A stretch of 64,000 nucleotides of DNA, from positions 4,381 to 68,380 of the forward strand of contig JBGQFW010000012.1 in the NCBI GenBank assembly GCA_041497115.1, written 5' to 3'. Shown in pieces: positions 18,601-28,095 of this stretch. Numbering within the stretch: position 1 is the stretch's first letter; the number at the start of each line of letters is the position of its first letter. The translations under genes were made by a program, and so were the position numbers. This DNA is from AR5 sp041497115 (lineage in GTDB: Bacteria > Methylomirabilota > Methylomirabilia > Rokubacteriales > CSP1-6). The notes under the pieces were generated by a model. It did not search any database and was not told the DNA's origin. It saw nothing but the letters and a program-made list of their open reading frames with translations.

Positions 18601-19138
18601 CGAGTACGTGGACTACGTCGCGCGCGTGCGCGCGGCCGAGGAGGCGGCGGTGCCGGGCGAGACGCGCCTGTCCGAGGCGGTCGCCCGCTATCTCTTCAAG
18701 CTCATGGCCTACAAGGACGAGTACGAGGTGGCGCGGCTGCACCTCAAGCCCGATCTCTCCAGGGCGCTGGCCAAGGAGTTCCCCGGCGGCGTGAAGGTGC
18801 AGTACAACCTCCACCCGCCGCTGCTGCGGGCGCTCGGCCTGAATCGCAAGCTGAAGTTCGGACGCTGGTTCGACGGGGCGTTCCGCGCGCTGGCGCGGAT
18901 GAAGGGGCTGCGCGGCACCGCGCTCGACCCGTTCGGCCGGGCCGCGGTGCGCCGCGTCGAGCGCGCCCTGCCCGGCGAGTATCGCGGGCTGGTGGACCGG
19001 GCGCTGACCGGCCTGTCGCGCGCGACCTACGAGCGGGCGGTGAGCGTGGCGAAGCTGCCCGACCTGATCCGCGGCTACGAGGACATCAAGCTGCGCAACG
19101 TCGAGCGGTTTCGCGAGGAAGCCCGCACGCTGGCGTGA
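15674..19138 (+). CDS. Fused indolepyruvate-type 2-oxoacid:ferredoxin oxidoreductase
   Basis: 1154 residues combining the usual subunits. The N-terminal TPP/pyrimidine part carries GYRGSPLGGLD and an alpha-like region. A Cys-bearing TPP-binding part follows with YFCSGCPHNRST and GIGCHGMAL near 430-460. An iron-sulfur segment near 634 (CEGCGDCGVKSNC and SSCNKDYSCLRGDCPSF) and a gamma domain from about 720 (GIGGTGVVTVNQ) complete it. It oxidises an aryl- or branched 2-oxoacid to the acyl-CoA and reduces ferredoxin. The indolepyruvate assignment is by family and the substrate is not proven. ATG 15674 follows GGAGGG by 3 nt, and length is normal for the fused form. Confidence 0.85.
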   Translation: MSTTREFSLDAKYRQEDGVVFLSGIQALVRLPLDQHRADRRRGLNTATMISGYRGSPLGGLDLTLERNPRLLAEHNVVFVSGLNEDLGATVVYGSQLANYFPQPKYDGVLGMWYGKGPGVDRTGDIFKHANFAGIGRHGGVLALAGDDPLSKSSTLPTHSEIALYDAQFPTLFPGNVQEILDLGRLGFELSRYCGLWTGIKIVTNVADEIGTAQVAPGRISVVDPGFEYEGKPWRPTQNPMLLPPYGLEMEREIHYGRLEAAKAFAAANGINRVALDAPDAWLGLVAAGKTYYDLREALRELGLDDAALRSHGIRILKVGMLFPMEPGIVRRFARGLEEILVVEEKRSFVEMFLRDVLYNDAVHPRIVGKRDEQGRPLVPANGELDADRIAQLVAARLERKLQLASITARVALLEAVRERPAPITLARAAYFCSGCPHNRSTHVPEGSMAAAGIGCHGMALSMDRRTMGITHMGGEGAQWVGMAPFSNMPHMFQNLGDGTFFHSGSLAIRQAVAAGTNVTYKLLYNSAVAMTGGQDAAGAMPVPEVTRALDAEGVKRIIVMTDEPAKYGSGARWAQGVEVWHRDRLDEAQKLLRDIPGVTALVYDQRCAAEKRRLRKRGKLPDPAMRVVINEAVCEGCGDCGVKSNCLSVHPVETEFGRKTQIHQSSCNKDYSCLRGDCPSFLTVVPLGEPGKRDTPRFTVDRALPEPALKVPRDANIFMMGIGGTGVVTVNQVLGTAALLDGKCVRGLDQTGLSQKGGPVVSHLKITDASVEVSSKVAAGAADCYLGFDVLGATSPVNLDHARPDRTIAVVSMSQVPTGAMVTSTEIQFPDHGGLRTSIDRVTRKDENVYLDALGLAETLFDDHMASNMLVLGAAYQAGAIPVAAAAIEQAIALNGVSVTMNTQAFRAGRLLVADPAWVKTIKRRRLGEMEATSVALTPAARALVERAGADGELGRLLEIRVPELIDYQSEAYAREYVDYVARVRAAEEAAVPGETRLSEAVARYLFKLMAYKDEYEVARLHLKPDLSRALAKEFPGGVKVQYNLHPPLLRALGLNRKLKFGRWFDGAFRALARMKGLRGTALDPFGRAAVRRVERALPGEYRGLVDRALTGLSRATYERAVSVAKLPDLIRGYEDIKLRNVERFREEARTLA

Positions 19139-19153
19139 TTCGGAAGTCGACGA

Positions 19154-19585
19154 TCAATCCTCCCCGTGCGGGCGTCCGCGCCAGCGCTTGAGCGCGGCCC
19201 GCCGTCGCTTGACGTCGAGGCGGCGCTCCTCGGCGGCGGCCGGTGTCCGGGTCGCCACCCGCGCCCGCGGCCGCACCAGTGCCGCGCTCACCAGCCGCCG
19301 CACCTTCTCGCGCGCGTCCTCGATGTTGCGCGCCTGGTTGCGGCCGGCCTGACTCGTCACCGCGAGCCGTCCCTCGGCGTCGAGGCGGTGACGCGCCAGC
19401 GCGTGCAGCCGCGCGCGCGCGGCGTCGGACAATCCCTCGATCGCCTCGAGCTCCACGCGCAGGTCGATCTTCGTCGCCACCTTGTTCACGTTCTGGCCGC
19501 CGGGGCCCGACGCGCGCACCGCGCGCAGGGTGAGCGCGCGGGCGGGCACGCGCACGGTATCGGAGACCACGATCGCCTCGCTCAT
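19154..19585 (-). CDS. arfB: ArfB/YaeJ-like peptidyl-tRNA hydrolase
   Basis: 143 residues. The release-factor GGQ motif is at residues 29-31 within SGPGGQNVNK, and the C-terminal tail is basic (KRRRAALKRWRGR). It lacks the codon-recognition domains of RF1/RF2, as expected for ArfB, which hydrolyses peptidyl-tRNA on stalled ribosomes using its basic tail in the mRNA channel. The ATG at 19585 is chosen over an upstream in-frame one because the family begins just before the conserved VRASGPGGQ. A TACAAT -10 lies 6 nt before this ATG, so the message is probably leaderless. Confidence 0.85.
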   Translation of the reverse strand: MSEAIVVSDTVRVPARALTLRAVRASGPGGQNVNKVATKIDLRVELEAIEGLSDAARARLHALARHRLDAEGRLAVTSQAGRNQARNIEDAREKVRRLVSAALVRPRARVATRTPAAAEERRLDVKRRRAALKRWRGRPHGED

Positions 19586-19591
19586 GACGCC

Positions 19592-19597
19592 ATTGTA
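19592..19597 (-). promoter_or_regulatory. -10 element TACAAT upstream of arfB
   Basis: TACAAT on the minus strand ends 6 nt before the ATG at 19585. No clear -35 is seen. Transcription would start at or near the A of the ATG. Confidence 0.4.
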
Positions 19598-19621
19598 GTA
19601 GCCTGAAGCCACGGAGGCGCT

Positions 19622-19881
19622 ATGGGACCCCTCGAGAAGCGGTGGAAGGCCTTGCAGCGACAACTGACCCAGCTGGGCCGTCAGGCGCGCCGCGTGCGCG
19701 GCACGGCGCGAACGCGGGTGAAGCAGCTCGAGCGGCGCACGCGCGTGACGGTCACCCGCGCCCTGCGCACGGCCGAGCCCCAGGTGCGCCGGGCGCTGGC
19801 CGAGGCCGAGCGCATGAGACGCGGGCTGCGGGTGGGGGTGCGGGCCGGCACGGCCGCGTACCGGGCGGGCGGACGGAAGAA

Positions 19882-19885
<4 letters not shown>
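19622..19885 (+). CDS. Small basic hypothetical protein
   Basis: 87 residues, extremely basic and helix-forming (KRWKALQRQLTQLGRQARRV, then RRALAEAERMRRG), ending GGRKK. A coiled-coil or nucleic-acid-binding role is possible but I recognise no family. ATG is preceded by GGAGG 3 nt upstream. Its stop overlaps the GTG of the deaminase-like gene (GTGA), so it leads that operon. Confidence 0.6.
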
Positions 19886-21614
<1,729 letters not shown>

Positions 21615-21618
<4 letters not shown>

Positions 21619-22514
21619 CGCGCGCCGCCCTCGTCGCGGGCGCGCTGCTGGTGGCGCTGGCCGGGGCGGCGCCGGCGGGCACGTTCGCCCGCGACGCCTG
21701 GGAAGGGCGCGCCTACCGCGTCTGGATCCCGAGCCGGCCGGCGCCGGGCCGCCCCCTCGTCGTGGCGCTGCACGGCTGCTGGCAGACGCCGGAGGACTTC
21801 GCGCTCGGCACGCGGCTCAACGGCGCGGCCGAGGCCCGCGGCCTCGTCGTCGTCTACCCCGCGCAGAGCCCGCGCGAGAATCCCTACCGGTGCTGGAACT
21901 GGTTCGAGCCGGCCGAGCAGACGGCGGCCGGGCGCGAGACGGCGCAGATCCTGGCCATCGCCCGCCGGGTCCAGGCCGAGCGCGGCCTGCGCGAGCCGCG
22001 GATCGTCGTGCTGGGGTTCTCGGCGGGCGCCTGGATGGCGGTGAACCTGGCGTGCGCGGCGCCGGAGTCCGTCGCCGCCATCGGCGCCGTGGCCGGCGGC
22101 CCCTTCCGCTGCGCCGACGGTCCCGAGGCGGCCATCCAGTGCATGCGGGGCGCCGGCCGCGACGGCGCCGCCGCGACGGCCGCGTGCGCCGGCGGGCGCG
22201 CGCCGGGGCTGCGCGCCTCGCTCTGGCAGGGCGCGCTCGACCCGGTGGTGAGCCCGGCCAACCTCACCGCGCTCGAGACGATGTTCGGCCGGCTGCTCGG
22301 CGTCAGCGCCGGCGTCACCGCCACCGACGAGGGCGCGGTGCACGCCGTCTATCGCGACGGGCGCGGGGCGCCGGTGCTGGAGACCTGGCTCGTGCCCGGC
22401 ATGGGCCACGCCTGGAGCGGCGGCGATCCGCGCGCCACGCACACCTGGCCGCCCGGCCCCCCCACGACCGATCGCACCCTCGACTTCCTCCTCCGCGCCT
22501 TCGAACACCCGTGA
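21615..22514 (+). CDS. Secreted PHB-depolymerase/feruloyl-esterase-like hydrolase
   Basis: 299 residues if started at the CTG at 21615, which overlaps the previous TGA (CTGA). From there the protein is MTRAALVAGALLVALAGAAP, a full signal peptide. No ATG, GTG or TTG is available in frame until the GTG at 21651, inside that signal. The hydrolase part has LHGCWQTPEDF, the nucleophile GFSAGAW (family usual GLSAGG), an Asp in QGALDPVVSP and the His in GMGHAWSGG. These match Esterase_PHB-type alpha/beta hydrolases that cleave polyesters or feruloyl esters outside the cell. Confidence 0.7.
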
Positions 22515-23863
22515 GCGAACACTCCGGGGGTTCCCGTTGGGGGGTGGCGGCCGGGGAGTCCGAGGGGGCGTTGCCCCCGCGCTCTAACGAAGCGGCGGTC
22601 GCTCCCCCCGCCCGCCAAAAATCGCTTGCTCTCGCCGCCCTGCTTGGCGCCGGAGCGCTGGCGGTCGCCGCGTTTCCCGTTCGCGCCAGCTGGTGGGGCG
22701 GCTTCATCCTCGCGATTGCCGAGGCCGGCATCGTCGGCGGCCTCGCCGACTGGTTCGCGGTCACCGCGATCTTCCGACGGCCGCTCGGGCTGCCGATCCC
22801 GCACACCGCCCTCATCCCGCGCAACTGGGAGCTGATGGCCGCGCGGGTGGGGGTGATGGTCGGCGGGCGTGTCCTCACCAAGGAGTACGTGCGCGCGGAG
22901 ATCGGGCGCGTGGACCTGGCCGACCTGATCGCCCGCGGCGCCGAGCGCATCTCGCGCGCCGACCTCGAGCGCGCCACCGGCGTGGTGGCGCGGTGGGCCG
23001 CCGAGCAGATCACGCCCACCACGACGGCCGAGCTGATCGCGCGCCTGCGCCGCGCGCTCGTCGGCGAGCCGCTGGCGCCGCTGCTCGCCGCCGCGCTCGG
23101 CGTGGCGCGGCGCCAGGGGTGGGACCAGCGGCTGCTCGACGGAGCGCTCACGGTGCTGGCCGGCGCCATGGAGCGCCCCCGGTTCCGCGAGGCCGTGGCG
23201 GAGGTCGTGGACGATCTGATCGCGCGGTACCGCGAGCGGCTGGGCGTCTACCCGCGCATCCTCATGGGGCTCGCCCAGGTCGTCGGCGTGCTGGACCGCG
23301 ACCGGCTGGTGAGCGCGCTGCACACCGGCCTGCGCGAGGTGGCGACGGACCGCGAGCATCCGCTGCGCCGGCAGGGCATCGAGGTGCTGGCCAACCTCGA
23401 GCGACGGCTCACCGCCGATCCGGGGCTGGCGGCGCGCGTGGAGGCGGCCAAGGCCGAGCTCCTCGCGTCGCCGGCGCTCGCCGCGCTGCTGGACGACGCG
23501 GCCGGCGCGCTGGCGCGCGCGCTGCGCGCCGACCTGGCCGACCCGCGCTCGGAGCTGGTGACGTGGCTGGCCGACCGCCTGGAGCGCGCACGCCTCACGC
23601 TCACGAGCGACGCCGGGCTGCGCCGCGAGATCGACGACTGGGCCAAGGCGCAGGTAAGCACGCTCGTCGAGCGCCACCACGACCGGCTGGCCGCCTTCAT
23701 CGAGAACGGCGTGCGCGCGCTCGGGCCCGAGGGCGCGGTGCGTCTGATCGAGGAGCACGCCGGCGACGACCTCCAGTACATCCGCGTCAACGGCACGGTG
23801 GTGGGCGGACTCGCGGGGGGCGTGCTGTACGCGGTGCGGATGGTCGCCGCGCTCGTCTATTGA
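22511..23863 (+). CDS. DUF445 membrane protein
   Basis: 450 residues. After a Gly/Pro-rich start, a hydrophobic stretch (LALAALLGAGALAVAAF) and AEAGIVGGLADWFAVTAIFRRPLGLPIPHT are the DUF445 signature. Long amphipathic helices follow, and a C-terminal membrane segment VGGLAGGVLYAVRMVAALVY ends the chain. Family members (YheB, YjiN) are inner-membrane proteins without settled function. The first 37 codons are odd because they read through a GC-rich hairpin (GGGGGC, GTT, GCCCCC at 22564-22578). GTG 22511 overlaps the esterase stop, though GTG 22544 or TTG 22571 could be used instead. Confidence 0.75.
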   Translation: MSEHSGGSRWGVAAGESEGALPPRSNEAAVAPPARQKSLALAALLGAGALAVAAFPVRASWWGGFILAIAEAGIVGGLADWFAVTAIFRRPLGLPIPHTALIPRNWELMAARVGVMVGGRVLTKEYVRAEIGRVDLADLIARGAERISRADLERATGVVARWAAEQITPTTTAELIARLRRALVGEPLAPLLAAALGVARRQGWDQRLLDGALTVLAGAMERPRFREAVAEVVDDLIARYRERLGVYPRILMGLAQVVGVLDRDRLVSALHTGLREVATDREHPLRRQGIEVLANLERRLTADPGLAARVEAAKAELLASPALAALLDDAAGALARALRADLADPRSELVTWLADRLERARLTLTSDAGLRREIDDWAKAQVSTLVERHHDRLAAFIENGVRALGPEGAVRLIEEHAGDDLQYIRVNGTVVGGLAGGVLYAVRMVAALVY

Positions 23864-23864
23864 C

Positions 23865-23893
23865 GATGGAGGGGGCGAGACGCCCCCTCCATC
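23865..23893 (+). terminator. Perfect hairpin, terminator-like
   Basis: A 13-bp perfect stem (GATGGAGGGGGCG and its complement) with a 3-nt AGA loop begins 2 nt after the DUF445 stop. No U-run follows (CTCCTCCCC), so it may act as an mRNA end stabiliser or a non-canonical terminator. Confidence 0.6.
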
Positions 23894-23975
23894 TCCTCCC
23901 CGGTTCGCGTGGCGCCCGACCGCCGAAGGCCGCATGCTACACTTCGCGCATCGCTGACTTTCCTCGGAGGTGGTC

Positions 23976-25589
23976 ATGATCCGCCCGCGAACCGTGATAT
24001 TCCTTCTGGCCGTTCCGGCGATCGCCGCCGTGCTGGCGGGCGGCACGCCCGCCGTCGGGCAGGCCCCCAAGCCGGGCGGCGTCCTCACCCTGGCGCAGCG
24101 CGAAGAGACGCCGCAGGGCTTCGCCATCCACGAGACCTCGACGGTCTCCACGACGTGGCCGGCGATGCCGTGCTTCAGCAACCTGGTGCTGTTCAATCCG
24201 CTCAAGCCGCAGGAGAGCGCGGACACCGTGATCGGCGAGCTGGCCGAGAAGTGGTCGTGGCAGGACAACTACCGCAACCTGGTCTTCTTCCTGCGCAAGG
24301 GCGTGAAGTGGCACGACGGCCAGCCCTTCACCTCCAAGGACGTGAAGTTCACCTTCGACATGCTACGCGAGGCGCCCGACGCCCAGGGCAAGCTGCGCAT
24401 CAACCCGCGCAAGGACTGGTACGTCAACGTCGTCAACGTCGAGGCGCCCGATCCGTACACGGTGGTCCTCCACCTCAAGCGGCCGCAGCCCTCGCTGCTG
24501 CTCATGCTGGCCTCCGGCTACACGCCGATCTACGCCGCCCACGTCCCGCCCGCCCAGTACCGCACCGGCTGCGTCGGCACCGGGCCGTTCAAGCTGAAGG
24601 AGTGGCGGAAGGGCGAGTTCATCGAGTACGTGCGGAACCCCGACTACTTCGTCAAGGGCCGGCCGTACCTCGACGGCGTCCGGTTCGTGATCATCAAGGA
24701 GCGCGGCACCCGGGTGGCCGCGCTGCAGGCCGGCCAGGTCGAGGCGGCCTTCCCGGGCGACACCAGCAAGACCACCGCCGAGCAGCTGAAGCGGGCGGTG
24801 CCCAAGATGGTGATCACGCGCGCGGCCGAGAACGTCAACGAGAACATGATCATGAACACCAAGAAGCCGCCCTTCGACAACGTGAAGGCGCGGCTGGCCG
24901 TCGCCCACGCCATCGACCGGCGGAGCCTCATCCAGGCCGTGCACCAGGGCGGCGCCGCCATCGGCGTGTCCATGCCGTCGCGGCCGTGGGGGCTGTGGGG
25001 GCTGCTCGACCGAGACATGACCGTGCTGGCCGGCTACGGCGCGCCCGCCGACGAGAAGGCCAAGGCGCGCAAGCTCATGGCCGAGCTCGGCCACGGCCCC
25101 GACAAGCCGCTTCGGGTGGAGATCGTCACGCGCGCCATCGCCGTCTACGTGGACATGGCGTCGTTCATCATCAACGAGCTCAAGCAGGTCGGCATCGAGG
25201 CCTCGCTGCGGCAGATCGAGACCGCCCAGTGGCACGCCATGGCCACCCGGGGCGACTACCAGATCGGCGCCAACCTCACCGGCATCGGCATCGACGATCC
25301 CGACGCGAACTACTACGAGAACTTCGCGTGCAACTCGCCGCGCAACTACACCTTCTACTGCAACGAGCAGATCGCGACGATGGTGGACCAGCAGTCGGCC
25401 GAGATCGATCCCAAGAAGCGGGTGGCGCTGGTCTGGGAGATCGAGAAGAAGCTGGAGGCGGAGGCGGCGCGGCCGACGCTGACGTGGCGCGTGGACAACT
25501 TCGCCCACTGGCCGCACGTGAAGAACCTGATCCCGCACAACAACTTCTACAACTACGGCCGGCTGCAGGAAGTGTGGGTGGACAAGTAG
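23976..25589 (+). CDS. Peptide/dipeptide ABC transporter substrate-binding protein
   Basis: 537 residues of SBP family 5. The signal peptide ends GTPAVGQAPKPGG. Typical segments are LAEKWSWQD, FFLRKGVKWHDGQPFTSKDV and GTGPFKLKEWRKGEF, with further conserved lobes to the C-terminus. It captures peptides or other amide-bearing solutes for the permeases encoded next. GGAGG stands 5 nt before the ATG at 23976, so I prefer it to GTG 23970. A TACACT (23938-23943) may be the -10. Confidence 0.85.
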   Translation: MIRPRTVIFLLAVPAIAAVLAGGTPAVGQAPKPGGVLTLAQREETPQGFAIHETSTVSTTWPAMPCFSNLVLFNPLKPQESADTVIGELAEKWSWQDNYRNLVFFLRKGVKWHDGQPFTSKDVKFTFDMLREAPDAQGKLRINPRKDWYVNVVNVEAPDPYTVVLHLKRPQPSLLLMLASGYTPIYAAHVPPAQYRTGCVGTGPFKLKEWRKGEFIEYVRNPDYFVKGRPYLDGVRFVIIKERGTRVAALQAGQVEAAFPGDTSKTTAEQLKRAVPKMVITRAAENVNENMIMNTKKPPFDNVKARLAVAHAIDRRSLIQAVHQGGAAIGVSMPSRPWGLWGLLDRDMTVLAGYGAPADEKAKARKLMAELGHGPDKPLRVEIVTRAIAVYVDMASFIINELKQVGIEASLRQIETAQWHAMATRGDYQIGANLTGIGIDDPDANYYENFACNSPRNYTFYCNEQIATMVDQQSAEIDPKKRVALVWEIEKKLEAEAARPTLTWRVDNFAHWPHVKNLIPHNNFYNYGRLQEVWVDK

Positions 25590-25602
25590 GGCGACGGGGG
25601 GC

Positions 25603-26556
25603 GTGAAGACCTACATCGCCCAGCGGCTGGCCATCGCCGTCCTCACGCTGTTCGGGATGTCGGTCGTCATCTTCGTGCTGCTGCGGCTGGCGCCCGGTGA
25701 CATCGTGGACGTCCTGTTCTCGGCGGCCGGCTACGTCAATCCGGCCGAGAAGCAGGCGATTCTCCGCGAGCTGGGCATGGACAAGCCGTACTGGCAGCAG
25801 TACGTGGAGTGGATCACCCAGATCTTCCACGGCGACCTCGGCAAGTCGTACCGCTACGACCTGCCGGCCTGGCAGATCATCCGGCCGCTCATTCCCGTGA
25901 CCGTCGAGCTCGCCGTCCTCTCGACGATCGTGGCCGTCGTGCTCGGTGTGCCGACCGGGATCATCAGCGCCGTCCGCCAGGACTCCGCGCTCGACTACGT
26001 CCTGCGCGTGTTCAGCCTGGCCGGGCTGTCGATGCCGTCGTTCTGGCTCGGCATGGTGATCATCCTCGCGCTGGTGTCGTGGCTGGGCTGGATCCCGCCG
26101 CTCACCTACGTCCGCCCGACCGAGAACATCTGGCTGCACGCGGTGCAGTTCCTGCTGCCCTCGCTCGCCGTCGGGTACCGGTCGTCCGCCCTCATCATGC
26201 GCATCACGCGCTCGGCCATGCTGGAGGTGCTGCGCGAGGACTACATCCGCACGGCATGGGCCAAGGGAGCGAACGAGCGGGCGGTGGTGTGGCGCCACGC
26301 GCTCAAGAACGCGATCCTGCCGGTCGTCACCGTGATCGGCATCGAGTTCGCGTTCCTCATCGGCGGGCTGGTGGTGACCGAGACGGTGTTCAACCTGCCG
26401 GGCGTGGCGCGCTTCCTGGTGGAGGCGATCCTCTGGCGCGACTACCCGATCGTGCAGAACCTCGTCATGTTCATCGCGATCGTGGTGATCCTCTCCAACC
26501 TCGTCGTGGACATGCTCTACGGCGTCCTCGACCCGCGCGTGCGCTATGCGAGCTGA
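25603..26556 (+). CDS. DppB-type ABC permease
   Basis: 317 residues with six predicted membrane helices. The start KTYIAQRLAIAVLTLFGMSVV, the FGDLG-like HGDLGKSYRY, and the EAA loop (EDYIRTAWAKGANERAVVWRHALKNA) identify the DppB/OppB family. GTG start, 13 nt after the binding-protein stop. Partners are the next permease and ATPases not found in this window. Confidence 0.85.
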   Translation: MKTYIAQRLAIAVLTLFGMSVVIFVLLRLAPGDIVDVLFSAAGYVNPAEKQAILRELGMDKPYWQQYVEWITQIFHGDLGKSYRYDLPAWQIIRPLIPVTVELAVLSTIVAVVLGVPTGIISAVRQDSALDYVLRVFSLAGLSMPSFWLGMVIILALVSWLGWIPPLTYVRPTENIWLHAVQFLLPSLAVGYRSSALIMRITRSAMLEVLREDYIRTAWAKGANERAVVWRHALKNAILPVVTVIGIEFAFLIGGLVVTETVFNLPGVARFLVEAILWRDYPIVQNLVMFIAIVVILSNLVVDMLYGVLDPRVRYAS

Positions 26557-26568
26557 CGGGGCGCGCCG

Positions 26569-27480
26569 GTGGCGGTAGGACGGGTCGGGGCCGACCTCGA
26601 GCTGCCCGCCCCGGCGGCGGCGCGCCGGCGCGACTCGCTGGCGACCGTCGTCGCGCGCTTCGTCCGCCGGAAGCCGCTCGGCGCTGCCGGCGGCGTTCTG
26701 ATGCTGGTGATGGCGCTCACCGCGATCTTCGCCGACGTGCTCGAGACCCACGACCCGATCGCCACCGACGCCACCGCGACGCTGGCCCCGCCCGGCGAGG
26801 AGCACTGGCTCGGCACCGACCACCTCGGCCGCGACATCTACTCGCGCATCGTGCACGGGGCCCGCGTCTCGCTCATCGTGGGCATCGGCTCGACGCTGCT
26901 CGGCTCCGTGCTGGGGGGCGTCATCGGCCTGCTGTCCGGCTACGTCGGGGGCAAGACCGACCTCATCGCCCAGCGGCTGCTCGACATCCTGCAAGGGCTG
27001 CCGCTGCTGGTGCTGGCGCTGGTCATGTCGGCCTCGCTGGGACCGTCCGTGCCGAACGTGATCATCGCCATCTCGATCCCGATCGTGCCGCGCGCCTCGC
27101 GCATCATCCGGGCCAGCGTGCTGTCGATCCGCGAGATGCAGTACATCGAGGCGGCGCGGGCGCTCGGCCTGCGCCACCTGCGCATCGCCTTCCGCCACGT
27201 GCTCCCCAACACGGTCGGCCCGTTCATCGTGCTGGTGACCGCCCAGCTCGGCAGCGCGATCCTGGTGGAAGCGGCGCTGTCGTTCCTGGGCCTCGGCGTC
27301 CCCGAGCCTTATCCGTCCTGGGGCCGCATGCTGTCGGTCTCCGCCGCCGAGTACGCGCAGAAGGCCCCGCACCTGGTGCTCTTCCCGGGCTTCGCGATCA
27401 GCCTGGCCGTCTTCGGCTCCAACCTCTTCGGCGACGCGCTACGCGACACGCTCGACCCGCGCCTGCGCGGGTCCGCTTGA
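26569..27480 (+). CDS. DppC-type ABC permease
   Basis: 303 residues. The N-terminal OppC-like region FVRRKPLGAAGGVLMLVMAL precedes HWLGTDHLGRDIYSRIVHGARVS-type sequence, and the EAA loop is IEAARALGLRHLRIAFRHVL. It forms the transmembrane pore with the DppB-like protein. GTG start 12 nt after the preceding stop. No dppD/dppF ATPase follows; instead the GC-hairpin repeat begins at once. Confidence 0.85.
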   Translation: MAVGRVGADLELPAPAAARRRDSLATVVARFVRRKPLGAAGGVLMLVMALTAIFADVLETHDPIATDATATLAPPGEEHWLGTDHLGRDIYSRIVHGARVSLIVGIGSTLLGSVLGGVIGLLSGYVGGKTDLIAQRLLDILQGLPLLVLALVMSASLGPSVPNVIIAISIPIVPRASRIIRASVLSIREMQYIEAARALGLRHLRIAFRHVLPNTVGPFIVLVTAQLGSAILVEAALSFLGLGVPEPYPSWGRMLSVSAAEYAQKAPHLVLFPGFAISLAVFGSNLFGDALRDTLDPRLRGSA

Positions 27481-27483
27481 CAT

Positions 27484-27549
27484 GGGGGCCACGAAATGGC
27501 CCCCAAGCCCCCACACGTTCGGACCGCGCCGGCGTAGCCGTGGCGGTCC
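27484..27549 (+). repeat. GC-rich two-hairpin repeat, copy 1
   Basis: Hairpin 1 is GGGGGCCA (27484-27491) with TGGCCCCC (27497-27504). After AAGCCCCCACACG, hairpin 2 has arms GGACCGCGCCGGC (27521-27533) and GCCGTGGCGGTCC (27537-27549). A 19-bp direct repeat starting GTAGCCGTGGCGGTC (27534 and 27553) runs into the next gene. Related copies are at 35641 and 46517. Confidence 0.6.
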
Positions 27550-27558
27550 TCTGTAGCC

Positions 27559-27999
27559 GTGGCGGTCGTCTATCGCATCACGGTGGGTGACGGGCGGTCG
27601 ACCGAGGCGCTGGTGGCGGCGGGCGGGTACGGGTACGCGCACTCCGCGGTGATCTCCGAGAACTTTCCCGCGCGCCACGCGGGCGGTCCCCGCACGCGCG
27701 AGATCGTCCTGGTCGAGTTCGAGCGCGACGTCACCGTCCACGACGTGACGGCGGCGGCCGCGCGGCAGGGACTGCAGCCGCCCGCCTACGAGGACGCCCT
27801 CTACTTCGGCATCGAGCATCCCGACGTACAGCGCGCGCGACCCGTGCTGTTCCCGCACGAGCCGTGGCTGGGGTACTTCGGGCGGCGCGACGTGCTGTGC
27901 CTGTGGTGCAACGCCGGCCGGCGCGAGCTGGGGCTGGAGGGGTTCGACGACGTCTGGCCCCGCGACTTCCGCTTCGCCCTCGTCGCGCCCGCCCCGTGA
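27559..27999 (+). CDS. Hypothetical protein
   Basis: 146 residues, not recognised. No signal peptide or membrane segment is seen. It has a Tyr/Gly start (VVYRITVGDGRSTEALVAAGG), an acidic middle (VLVEFERDVTVHDV) and a Trp-rich end (EPWLGYFGRRDVLCLWCNAG). The GTG start lies inside the second unit of a 19-bp direct repeat, so the first codons derive from repeat sequence and the ribosome site is unclear. It stands alone between the transporter and the amidase. Confidence 0.55.
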   Translation: MAVVYRITVGDGRSTEALVAAGGYGYAHSAVISENFPARHAGGPRTREIVLVEFERDVTVHDVTAAAARQGLQPPAYEDALYFGIEHPDVQRARPVLFPHEPWLGYFGRRDVLCLWCNAGRRELGLEGFDDVWPRDFRFALVAPAP

Positions 28000-28010
28000 G
28001 CGGAACTCGT

Positions 28011-28039
28011 TTGTGTCCGCGGCCGAGATTGCCTAACAT
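28011..28039 (+). promoter_or_regulatory. Probable promoter of the amidase gene
   Basis: TTGTGT (28011-28016), 17-nt spacer, TAACAT (28034-28039). This gives an untranslated leader of about 50 nt to the ATG at 28096. Confidence 0.4.
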
Positions 28040-28095
28040 GCCGCGAGTGCCCGCTGAGGGCGCCGTCACGTCCACCTGAACGTCGAGGAGAGCTC

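Noticed and set aside
15653..18814. Minus-strand open frame of over 1000 codons opposite the indolepyruvate oxidoreductase gene
   Set aside because: Arg/Ala/Val/His-rich shadow of a well-matched gene. Such frames are common at this GC content. The same applies to 1763-4387, 6537-9116, 25276-27372 and 35509-38124 on the minus strand.
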